Shown: in pieces, positions 16,197-22,443 of the stretch
Numbering within the stretch: position 1 is the stretch's first letter
How the letters are laid out: each line of letters opens with the position of its first letter
Origin: DASYRM01 sp036004405
GTDB taxonomy: Bacteria > Acidobacteriota > Vicinamibacteria > Vicinamibacterales > UBA2999
Length of the DNA: 24,404 nt
Assembly: GCA_036004405.1 (NCBI GenBank)
Contig: DASYRM010000106.1
Coordinates: 1-24,404 of the forward strand
Reading direction: 5' to 3'
Notes under the pieces: model-generated
Told to the model about the DNA's origin: nothing
Seen by the model: the letters and a program-made list of their open reading frames with translations, nothing else
Databases searched by the model: none
Program-made: the position numbers and the translations under genes

Positions 16197-16965
16197 CGCC
16201 TCGTGCGTCCGCTGGCGTCCGACGTTCGGCGTCTGGGGCGGCGTGCGTCTGAACGGCACCTGGTTCTGCTCGCGGTCGTGTGCCGCGACGGCCGTGCGGC
16301 GGGGGCTCGAGTCTCCGCCCGCAGTCGGTGAATCGGCCGGGTCGCTGCCGCCTTTACGGGTTGGAGCGCTGCTGCGCCATCAGGGTGCGATCACGCAGCT
16401 GCAGCTCGACGAGGCGCTCGTCAGCCAGCGCAAGAGCGGGCTGCGCCTCGGCGCCGAGCTGCAGCGGCTTGGCTTCGTGTCGAGCGCCACGCTGGTGCGC
16501 GCGCTCGCCGCGCAGGCCGGCGTGAGCTATCTGACCTCGGTCGATCCGACGCGGGTGCGCCGCGCGCCCGGGGGCCTGTCCGCCGACATGGTGCGGGCGC
16601 TGGGGCTGCTGCCGTTCGAGGCGCAGGACACGCGGCTGCACGTGATCTGCACGGCGCCGCTGCCGCGCCCGGCGCTGCGCGCGCTGGCGCGGCTGACGGG
16701 CTGGACCGCCGAGCCGTATCTCGTGGACGACGCGGTGTGGGAGCGGGCGCTCGAAGGCTACACGCCCGAGGCCGTTGAGGATCACCAGTCGGAGGTCGTG
16801 CACGACGTCAGCGAGGCGTCGGCGCACGTGGTGGCCGCTGCGGCCGGCTGTGATGCCGTCGTCCGTTACGCGGGCTGCGGCGATTTCGTGTGGGTGCGCG
16901 TCGAGGGCGGCGCGCGGACGCAGGACGTCCTCATTCAACCTCCGTACGTAGAGGCGGGCCGCTAG
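16180..16965 (+). CDS. Zinc-knuckle plus MshEN (GspE N-terminal) domain protein, putative c-di-GMP receptor
   Basis: 261 aa, no known name. The N-terminus has C4-x4-C9 and C30-x3-C34, probably one zinc site. Residues 60-83 and 89-112 are two 24-residue repeats of the MshEN form R-x-G-x(6)-G-x-[IV]-x(4)-L-x(3)-L-x-x-Q, separated by exactly five residues (RKSGL), which is the spacing of the c-di-GMP-binding MshEN domain of type II secretion/pilus ATPases. The part after it (to about 190) resembles the rest of the GspE N-terminal region (LPFEAQDTRLHVICTAPLPRPALRALARLTG). No ATPase domain follows. ATG 16180 has AAGGAG at 16164-16169 and overlaps the previous gene by 17 bp. The last codons and the TAG lie in a REP-like palindrome. 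Confidence 0.82.
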   Translation: MPRCADASCVRWRPTFGVWGGVRLNGTWFCSRSCAATAVRRGLESPPAVGESAGSLPPLRVGALLRHQGAITQLQLDEALVSQRKSGLRLGAELQRLGFVSSATLVRALAAQAGVSYLTSVDPTRVRRAPGGLSADMVRALGLLPFEAQDTRLHVICTAPLPRPALRALARLTGWTAEPYLVDDAVWERALEGYTPEAVEDHQSEVVHDVSEASAHVVAAAAGCDAVVRYAGCGDFVWVRVEGGARTQDVLIQPPYVEAGR

Positions 16966-16973
16966 GCCCGCCT
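16948..16973. repeat. REP-like palindrome with GTAG head, before flgF
   Basis: GTAG (16948-16951) followed by a perfect 9-bp hairpin, stem AGGCGGGCC (16952-16960), loop GCTA, stem GGCCCGCCT (16965-16973). The upstream gene's TAG (16963-16965) is formed by the loop, so the element supplies that gene's last residues and stop. The head and first stem bases (CGTAGAGGCGG) are identical to the element before flgG. Confidence 0.75.
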
Positions 16974-16990
16974 GGAACGGGAGTCAGAAC

Positions 16991-17716
16991 ATGCCAGGTG
17001 GCGTCTACAGCGCACTGAGCGGGATGCGGTCGCGGCTCGAGGATCTCGATCGCCTCGCGTCCGACATCTCCAACGTCGGCACCTCGGGCTACAAGACCGA
17101 GCGCGCGTCCACCGTGGCCGCCGAGCGGCCGTCGTTCCTGGCGGCGCTCAACTCCGCGGTGGACGTGACCACCGGGGGTACACGCCTCGACTTCCGTCCC
17201 GGCACGATCGGGACGACCGGCCGCGATCTCGACGCCGCCATCGAGGGCGCCGGGTTCTTCGTGATCAACACGCCAGGCGGCGATCGCTACACGCGCAACG
17301 GCTCGTTCATGCGCCGCGGCGACGGGGTGCTGACCGCGGCCGACGGCTCGCCGGTCGTGCCGGAGTCCGGCACCGGCCAGATCCGGATCGGCACCGGCAC
17401 CATCTCGATCTCCGAGGACGGCACGGTGAAGGCGGGCGACGTGGTGGCCGGCAAACTCAAGCTGGTGTCCTTTGCCTCGGAAACCGACATCGAGCGCGAA
17501 TCGGGCACGCGCTTCCGCGCCAAGACCGGTGTGACGCCGGCGGCCGCGACGCCGCGCGTGGTCGGCGGCGCGCTCGAGCAGTCGAACGTGACGATGGTGG
17601 ACCGGATGGTGGCGCTCACCGAGGTGCAGCGCACCTTCGAAGCGCTGCAGCGCGGCGTCTCGATGCTGATGAACGAGATCGACGCCAAAGCGATTGGCGA
17701 GCTGGGAAGACGGTAG
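16991..17716 (+). CDS. flgF: FlgF, proximal rod protein
   Basis: 241 aa. N-terminus GGVYSALSGMRSRLEDLDRLASDISNVGTSGYKTE is the rod-protein D0 signature, in the divergent form typical of FlgF. GAGFFVINTPGGDRYTRNGSFMRRGDGVLTAADGSPVV is the FlgF/FlgG fold, and the C-terminus (GALEQSNVTMVDRMVALTEVQRTFEALQRGVSMLMNEID) is the matching helix. Length about 240-250 and location directly before flgG support flgF rather than flgE or flgG. The ATG at 16991 follows a purine-rich ACGGGAG at 16977-16983. It lies between two near-identical GTAG palindromes. Confidence 0.92.
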   Translation: MPGGVYSALSGMRSRLEDLDRLASDISNVGTSGYKTERASTVAAERPSFLAALNSAVDVTTGGTRLDFRPGTIGTTGRDLDAAIEGAGFFVINTPGGDRYTRNGSFMRRGDGVLTAADGSPVVPESGTGQIRIGTGTISISEDGTVKAGDVVAGKLKLVSFASETDIERESGTRFRAKTGVTPAAATPRVVGGALEQSNVTMVDRMVALTEVQRTFEALQRGVSMLMNEIDAKAIGELGRR

Positions 17717-17732
17717 TCAGGTAGGAGCTTTC

Positions 17733-17759
17733 GTAGAGGCGGACCTGTAAGGTCCGCCT
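17733..17759. repeat. REP-like palindrome with GTAG head, between flgF and flgG
   Basis: GTAG (17733-17736), stem AGGCGGACCT (17737-17746), loop GTA, stem AGGTCCGCCT (17750-17759): a perfect 10-bp hairpin. The remainder of the 54-nt flgF-flgG gap contains only the flgG Shine-Dalgarno (GGAG at 17760-17763). Confidence 0.75.
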
Positions 17760-17770
17760 GGAGAGACATA

Positions 17771-18559
17771 ATGATTCGCGCACTGTATACGGCGGCCAGC
17801 GGCATGAACGCGCAGCAGGCCAACATCGACAACATCGCGCACAACCTGGCCAACGTGAACACGACGGGGTTCAAGAAGTCCCGCGTCGAGTTCGAGGACC
17901 TCGTCTACCAGAAGATCAAGGCGGCCGGCTCGCCGTCGTCGTCCGAAGGTGAATCGCCGATCGGCCTCGAGGCCGGGCTCGGCTCGCGCGCAGTGGCCAC
18001 CTCGCGCAACTTCACGAGCGGCAACCTGCGCTCGACCGGTTCGTCGCTCGACATCGCGGTGGAAGGCTCGGGCTTCTTCCAGGTGTCGATGCCCGGCGGT
18101 GAGACCGGCTACACCCGCGCCGGCATGTTTCACGTGAACGGCCAGGGCGAAGTGGTGACCAACGAAGGCTACGCGCTGGAGCCGGCCCTCAACATTCCCG
18201 CCAACGCGACGTCGATCACGATCTCGAAGGACGGCATCGTGTCGGTGACGGTGCCGGGGCAAGGGACGCCGCAGCAGATCGGCACGCTCGAGCTCGCGCA
18301 GTTCCAGAACCCGGCGGGCCTCGAGGCGCGCGGCGGCAACATCTTCGTGGTGACCAACGCGTCTGGCGATCCGACCACCGGCGTTCCCGGCACCGACGGC
18401 CTGGGCACGCTGGTGCAGGGCTTCGTCGAAGACTCCAACGTGAGCGTGGTCGAGGAGATGGTCAACATGATCCTCGGGCAGCGCGCGTACGAGGCCAACT
18501 CGAAGGTGATTCGCACCGCCGACGAGATGCTGCAGCAGGTCAACGGGCTGGCCCGGTAA
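17771..18559 (+). CDS. flgG: FlgG, distal rod protein
   Basis: 262 aa, the canonical FlgG length. Begins MIRALYTAASGMNAQQANIDNIAHNLANVNTTGFKKSRVEFEDLVYQ, the highly conserved FlgG N-terminus, and ends with VQGFVEDSNVSVVEEMVNMILGQRAYEANSKVIRTADEMLQQVNGLAR (described in pieces), also diagnostic. STGSSLDIAVEGSGFFQV and YTRAGMFHVNGQGEVV are in the middle. It forms the distal rod that crosses the peptidoglycan and P/L rings. The ATG at 17771 has GGAG 7 nt upstream. flgA follows after 3 nt. Confidence 0.97.
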   Translation: MIRALYTAASGMNAQQANIDNIAHNLANVNTTGFKKSRVEFEDLVYQKIKAAGSPSSSEGESPIGLEAGLGSRAVATSRNFTSGNLRSTGSSLDIAVEGSGFFQVSMPGGETGYTRAGMFHVNGQGEVVTNEGYALEPALNIPANATSITISKDGIVSVTVPGQGTPQQIGTLELAQFQNPAGLEARGGNIFVVTNASGDPTTGVPGTDGLGTLVQGFVEDSNVSVVEEMVNMILGQRAYEANSKVIRTADEMLQQVNGLAR

Positions 18560-18562
18560 TCC

Positions 18563-19297
18563 ATGCGCGCAACCCTCCTCCTCGTGTGTGCGGCGCTGGC
18601 GCTGCCAGCGGCCGTGGTCCGTGCCGCGGAGCCGGCGGGCGCGCTCGACGCCGTCCGCGCCGCGATCGCACAGGCGGTGGCGGAGCGGTTTCGCGCCGCG
18701 TCGCCCGCGCAGGTGACGGTGGGCGAGCTGCGGGTGGATGCGGCCCTGCCGCAGGCAGGCGACACAAGCAGCGCAACCAGCGGCGAGCTGGTGGCCCTGC
18801 CCGATCCCGGCGCGCGTACCGGCCGGCCCGCGCAGTTCACGCTGCGCGTGGGGAGCCGGCGCGTCGGTCTCGCGGTGGCGAGCGTCACGGTGTCGGTGCC
18901 GCACGTGCGGACGACGGCGCCGGTGGAGCGCGACGCGGCGGTGACGGCCGAGGCGGTGCAGGAACAGGACGGCGAGGTGGCCGGCGTGCGGTTCGAGCCG
19001 CTGCCGCGCCTCGACGAGGTGATTGGCGCGCACGCCCGGCGACCGCTGACCGCGGGCGAGGTGCTGTCGCACGCAGTGGTGATCGTGCCGGATGCCGTGC
19101 GCGCCGGCGACGACGTGAAAGTGGTGGCGCGCGTGGGCGCGCTCGAAGCGTGGGGCGTGGGACGGGCCTCGGCCAGCGGCCGTGTCGGCGACATCGTGCG
19201 GATCACGCACGGCGGCGCCCGCGGGCTGAAGCCGGCACGCGTGCTCTCGCCCGGCGTGGTGCAGGTGCTGCTGGAGCAGCCGCAGGAGATTCGATGA
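18563..19297 (+). CDS. flgA: FlgA, periplasmic P-ring chaperone
   Basis: 244 aa with a signal peptide (MRATLLLVCAALALPAAVVRAAEP, cleavage probably after VRA at about residue 21). The C-terminal half is SAF-like: RRPLTAGEVLSHAVVIVPDAVRAGDDVKVVARVGALEAWGVGRASASGRVGDIVRI, matching the FlgA pattern of 'G..v....v...G..v.v......i...G.Al..g..Gd.I.v'. FlgA helps FlgI assemble the P-ring in the periplasm. ATG 18563 is 3 nt after flgG. The stop overlaps the flgH ATGATGA start. Its position between flgG and flgH/flgI is common outside Enterobacteria. Confidence 0.92.
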   Translation: MRATLLLVCAALALPAAVVRAAEPAGALDAVRAAIAQAVAERFRAASPAQVTVGELRVDAALPQAGDTSSATSGELVALPDPGARTGRPAQFTLRVGSRRVGLAVASVTVSVPHVRTTAPVERDAAVTAEAVQEQDGEVAGVRFEPLPRLDEVIGAHARRPLTAGEVLSHAVVIVPDAVRAGDDVKVVARVGALEAWGVGRASASGRVGDIVRITHGGARGLKPARVLSPGVVQVLLEQPQEIR

Positions 19298-20091
19298 TGA
19301 CTGGCAACCGTGGCCTCTGGATAGGCAGCGTCCGCACGCTCGTGCTCGCCACTGGCCGCCCGCCCGGAGGGCGGGCCAGCAAGCACTGCGCTAGCAAGGC
19401 GGAGCCTGCCCTTTTCTCGGTCAGAGGCGCAGCCTTGCTAGCCGTGCTCGCACTCCTGGCGGTTCCCGCCCTGGCGCAGACCCCCGCGCCGCAGAAGCGC
19501 GACGACTACGACCAGGTGCTCGAACGCTACCTGCAGGCCGCGCGCGCCGTGCCGGCGACGCCCGACAACAGCTGGGCGGCGGGCCTCTTTTCCGATCTGC
19601 GCGCCCGGCGCGTGAACGACCTGGTGACCGTGCGCGTGGTGGAGAACATCACCGCCTCGGGCAGCGCCGACTCCGCGCTCGACAAGAAGAGCAGCGGTTC
19701 GGCGTCGGTGACCAAGCTGTTCGGCCTCGACACCAAGTTTCCTGGCTGGCTCGACCCGTCGTCGCTGGCAGCGATGGGCGCCAACACCGGCTTCACCGGC
19801 AGCGGCACCACCAATCGCGCCGGGTCGCTCTCGGCCGTCATCACGACGCGGGTCATCGAAGTGCTGCCCAACAGCGACCTCGTGCTCGAAGGCATTCGCG
19901 AAGTGGACATCAACGGCGATCGCCAGTTCATCGTGCTGAGCGGCATCGTGCGCGCCGCCGACATCGGTCCGGGGAACGTGGTGCCGTCGACGGCCGTGGG
20001 GCAGATGCAGATCCGCTACTTCGGTAAAGGTCTGATCAAGGACAACCTCAAGCCGGGCTGGCTGATCCGCGCTCTCAACAAGGTGTTCTGA
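19294..20091 (+). CDS. flgH: FlgH, L-ring protein, with unusual long leader and no lipobox
   Basis: 265 aa. The mature part is clearly FlgH: NSWAAGLFSDLRARRVNDLVTVRVVENITASGSADS, GSLSAVITTRVIEVLPNSDLVLEGIREVDINGDRQFIVLSGIVRAADI and KPGWLIRALNKVF (each quoted as separate blocks). It forms the outer-membrane L-ring. The hydrophobic export segment (AALLAVLALLAVPALA) only begins at about residue 46, after 45 leader residues encoded largely by palindromic DNA (19352-19442). Cleavage after ALA would leave a Gln, not the Cys of a lipoprotein, so lipidation is unlikely. Two ATGs (19294, 19297) follow AGGAG at 19284-19288; no later Met precedes the hydrophobic core. Confidence 0.93.
   Translation: MMTGNRGLWIGSVRTLVLATGRPPGGRASKHCASKAEPALFSVRGAALLAVLALLAVPALAQTPAPQKRDDYDQVLERYLQAARAVPATPDNSWAAGLFSDLRARRVNDLVTVRVVENITASGSADSALDKKSSGSASVTKLFGLDTKFPGWLDPSSLAAMGANTGFTGSGTTNRAGSLSAVITTRVIEVLPNSDLVLEGIREVDINGDRQFIVLSGIVRAADIGPGNVVPSTAVGQMQIRYFGKGLIKDNLKPGWLIRALNKVF
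19352..19379. repeat. GC palindrome inside the flgH leader
   Basis: Perfect 8-bp stem GCCCGCCC (19358-19365) and GGGCGGGC (19369-19376) around GGA, with outer CTG/CAG pairing across a GCC bulge. It encodes the TGRPPGGRAS part of the FlgH leader. It is similar in plan to the intergenic palindromes but I see no GTAG head. Confidence 0.55.
19390..19442. repeat. Inverted repeat inside the flgH leader
   Basis: GCTAGCAAGGC (19390-19400) and its exact inverse GCCTTGCTAGC (19432-19442) enclose 31 nt, in which GCCT (19404-19407) and AGGC (19425-19428) can extend the fold. The 53-bp unit encodes about 18 residues just before the hydrophobic core of the FlgH signal. It looks like an inserted structured element. 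Confidence 0.6.
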
Positions 20092-20092
20092 C

Positions 20093-21205
20093 ATGCGCAG
20101 CATCTTCGTCACGCTGATCTCGATCGGCCTGCTGGCCGCGGGGAGTGGTCTCTCGGCCGAAGTGCCGGGTGGCGCGCGGCTGAAGGACATCGCCGCGCTG
20201 CAGGGGCCGGCCGCGACCGCGGTCGTGGGCTACGGCCTTGTGGTCGGCCTCAACAAGACCGGCGATCGCAAGCAGACCATCTTCTCTGCGCAGACGCTCG
20301 CCAGCATGCTCGAGCGCTTCGGCGTGGCGGTGTCGCCCAACGCGATGAAGGTGGAGAACATCGCGGCGGTGGTCGTGACCGCCGAGATCGGGCCGTACAT
20401 CCAGAACGGCGGCCGCATCGACGTGGTGGCGTCGTCGATTGGCGACGCGCGGAGCCTGCAGGGCGGGACGCTGCTGCCGACGCCGCTCCGCGGTCCTGAC
20501 GGCGCGGTGATCGCGCTGGCGCAGGGGGCGCTCTCGATTGGCGGGTTCGGCGCCGGCGGCGGCGGGAACTCGGTGGCGGTCAACCACCTCACCGTGGGCC
20601 GCGTGCCGCGCGGGGCCACGGTGCAGGCCTTCCATTCCGCGTCGCTGGCCGGCATGGAGACGGTGAATCTCGCGCTCTACGAGCCCGACTTTGCCTCGGC
20701 CTCGCGCGTGGCGGCGGCCATCAACATGGAGCTCGGCGCCGACGCGGCGCACGCGATCGACGCCGGGCAGGTGCGTGTGCAGGTGCCCGCGGCCTACAAG
20801 GGCAACCTGGCCGAGCTCATCGCCCGCATCGAGCCGCTGCCGGTGAACATCGACGCGGTGGCCCGAGTGGTCATCAACGAGCGCACGGGCACCGTGGTGA
20901 TGGGCGGCGACGTCCGCATCGGCGCCGCGGCCGTGGCGCACGGCAACCTGTCGGTGCGGATCTCGACGCGCCTCGACGTGTCGCAGCCGGCGCCGCTGGC
21001 GCAGGGGCAGACGACCGTGGTGCCGCAGACGCGCCTCGACGTCGACGAGGGCGACAACAAGCTGATTGCGCTCGACGCCGGCACGACGCTGACCGACGTG
21101 GTCAAGGCGCTCAACGGGCTGGGCGCCACCCCGCGCGACATCATCGCCATCATGCAGGCGCTCAAGGCAGCCGGGGCGCTGCGTGCGGAGCTGGTGATTC
21201 TGTGA
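20093..21205 (+). CDS. flgI: FlgI, P-ring protein
   Basis: 370 aa with a signal peptide (MRSIFVTLISIGLLAAGSGLSAE), the standard FlgI length. Conserved blocks: ARLKDIAALQGPAATAVVGYGLVVGLNKTGD near the mature N-terminus, SIGDARSLQGGTLLPTPLRGPDG with ALAQGALSIGG, VARVVINERTGTVVMGGDVRIGAAAVAHGNLSVRI, and the C-terminal ALNGLGATPRDIIAIMQALKAAGALRAELVIL. It forms the peptidoglycan-layer bushing of the rod. The ATG is 1 nt after the flgH stop; the flgJ GTG overlaps its TGA. Confidence 0.97.
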   Translation: MRSIFVTLISIGLLAAGSGLSAEVPGGARLKDIAALQGPAATAVVGYGLVVGLNKTGDRKQTIFSAQTLASMLERFGVAVSPNAMKVENIAAVVVTAEIGPYIQNGGRIDVVASSIGDARSLQGGTLLPTPLRGPDGAVIALAQGALSIGGFGAGGGGNSVAVNHLTVGRVPRGATVQAFHSASLAGMETVNLALYEPDFASASRVAAAINMELGADAAHAIDAGQVRVQVPAAYKGNLAELIARIEPLPVNIDAVARVVINERTGTVVMGGDVRIGAAAVAHGNLSVRISTRLDVSQPAPLAQGQTTVVPQTRLDVDEGDNKLIALDAGTTLTDVVKALNGLGATPRDIIAIMQALKAAGALRAELVIL

Positions 21206-22137
21206 GCCTCGACAAGGCGCGGCCCGCCGAGAACGCGGACCGCGCGCACTATCTGGCAAACCGGCTTGACGCCGGTTCGCGATCAGGCCCTTCGCAGGGA
21301 GCGCCTTCCAGCCCTGAAGCGCAGAAGCTCGCGCGCGTGGCGGGAGAGTTCGAGTCGATGCTCCTCCTGCAGATGCTGCGCGAGATGCGGAAGTCGGGTT
21401 CCTGGAAGGAAGAGGACGAGGAAAAGTCGGGGTTCGGGGCCGACACGCTGTTCGACACCATCGACATGGAGCTGGCGTCGTACATCACCAGGGCGCAGGG
21501 CGGTTTCGGGCTGGAGCAGTCGCTGGTCAAGCAGGTGACCGGCGGAGCCGCGGGCGAGAACGCGGTGCCGGCGAGACTGCCGTCGGTCGAGCTGCCGCTC
21601 GCTGCCGGCCCGCCCCCGCTCACCAATGAAAGCGCGGCCGCCGATCCGTTGGCCGACCGTGTGGAGACCAGCCCGTTCGGCTGGCGCCGCGACCCGTTCT
21701 CGGGCACGACGGCGTACCATCGGGGCGTGGATGTGCGCGCCGCGTATGGCGAGCCGATCGGCGCGGCCGATGCCGGCACCGTGGTGTTTGCCGGCGAGCA
21801 GGGCGGCTACGGGCAGACGGTGGTGGTGGAGCACGCGAGCGGCGTGCGCACGCGCTACGCGCACCTGTCGTCGGTGACCACGGCGGCCGGGGCCGAGGTG
21901 AAGGCGGGCGAGGCCATCGGGCGGGCCGGCCGGAGCGGCCGGGCTACCGGCACACATCTGCACTTCGAGGTGACGCAGAACGGGCGTCCGGTCGACCCGC
22001 ACTCGTTCAGTGCGGGGGGGCTAAAGGTGGAACGGGTGAGTGCCGATTGGGGGGTTGGCAACGGACCCTCCCTCCCCGGGGACTCTTCCGAAACGCAAGA
22101 ACCTGCCGGTCCGAGAGGCAGTAGGAGACAACGATGA
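21202..22137 (+). CDS. flgJ: FlgJ-like rod-cap protein fused to an M23 peptidase domain
   Basis: 311 aa. Residues about 35-115 are the FlgJ rod-binding domain (KLARVAGEFESMLLLQMLREMRKS, FGADTLFDTIDMELASYITRAQGGFGLEQSLVKQ). After a Pro/Ala linker, residues about 155-268 are an M23 (LytM) endopeptidase: HRGVD gives H173 and D177, RYAHLS a further His, and HLHFE H252 and H254, so all catalytic and zinc ligands are present. Enterobacterial FlgJ has a glucosaminidase instead. The role would be cutting peptide cross-links so the rod can pass. GTG 21202 overlaps the flgI stop. The last ~38 residues are low-complexity, start at a G7 tract (22014-22020), and may be a frameshift tail. Confidence 0.88.
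   Translation: MSLDKARPAENADRAHYLANRLDAGSRSGPSQGAPSSPEAQKLARVAGEFESMLLLQMLREMRKSGSWKEEDEEKSGFGADTLFDTIDMELASYITRAQGGFGLEQSLVKQVTGGAAGENAVPARLPSVELPLAAGPPPLTNESAAADPLADRVETSPFGWRRDPFSGTTAYHRGVDVRAAYGEPIGAADAGTVVFAGEQGGYGQTVVVEHASGVRTRYAHLSSVTTAAGAEVKAGEAIGRAGRSGRATGTHLHFEVTQNGRPVDPHSFSAGGLKVERVSADWGVGNGPSLPGDSSETQEPAGPRGSRRQR
21259..21277. repeat. Palindrome in the flgJ N-terminal coding region
   Basis: AACCGGC (21259-21265), loop TTGAC, GCCGGTT (21271-21277): a perfect 7-bp stem that can extend with outer GC/GC pairs past one mismatch. It encodes ANRLDAGS before the conserved rod-binding domain, where sequence is not constrained. Confidence 0.55.
22022..22049 (+). promoter_or_regulatory. Candidate sigma-28 (FliA) promoter for flgM-flgN-flgK-flgL
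   Basis: TAAAGGTG at 22022-22029 matches six of eight positions of the -35 element TAAAGTTT, and GCCGATTG at 22042-22049 matches six of eight of the -10 element GCCGATAA. The gap is 12 nt against a usual 11. It lies in the 3' end of flgJ, ~85 nt before the flgM ATG, where FliA-dependent promoters are found in other bacteria. Its -35 TAAA overlaps the stop that a one-base change in the G7 tract would create. Confidence 0.55.
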
Positions 22138-22427
22138 AGATCGAGGGGAATCGACCCGCACACGAAACCGAGTCGCTGACACGCGCCGACGCGAAGGGCA
22201 CCAAGCCCGCGCCGAACCGTGCAGCCGACGCCGGCGACCGGGTCGACGTGTCCGCGGATGCCAAGAAGGCCCAGGGGCTGGTTGCCGAGGCGGTGAAGGC
22301 CGCGCAGGCGCTGCCGGACATCCGGGCCGAAGCCGTTGCGCGCGGCCGCGCCAAGCTCGAATCGGGCGAGCTCGGGGCCGACGCCGGCAAGTTGGCCGAC
22401 GCCATCATCGACGACCTCATCAAGTAG
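22134..22427 (+). CDS. flgM: FlgM, anti-sigma-28 factor
   Basis: 97 aa, typical FlgM size. The N-terminal half is polar and likely disordered (needed for export through the flagellum); DRVDVSADAKKAQ is the usual central motif, and the C-terminal helices LPDIRAEAVARGRAKLESGELGADAGKLADAIIDDLIK match the sigma-28-binding part ('vR.ekv..lr..i..G.Y..da..iA..ml'). It holds FliA inactive until the hook is complete. ATG 22134 has AGGAG at 22123-22127 and overlaps the flgJ TGA. It heads the late gene set. Confidence 0.92.
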   Translation: MKIEGNRPAHETESLTRADAKGTKPAPNRAADAGDRVDVSADAKKAQGLVAEAVKAAQALPDIRAEAVARGRAKLESGELGADAGKLADAIIDDLIK

Positions 22428-22443
22428 TCGGGACCCGCACGCC

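Noticed and set aside
17717..19210. A 497-codon open frame on the - strand opposite flgG and flgA
   Set aside because: Same reason: a shadow of GC-rich coding DNA on the other strand, with an Arg/His-rich product and no family match that I recognise.
22055..22070. Sigma-54 site TTGGCA before flgM
   Set aside because: The -24 half fits, but at the required distance the sequence is CCTC rather than TTGC. The sigma-28 pair just upstream is the better match.
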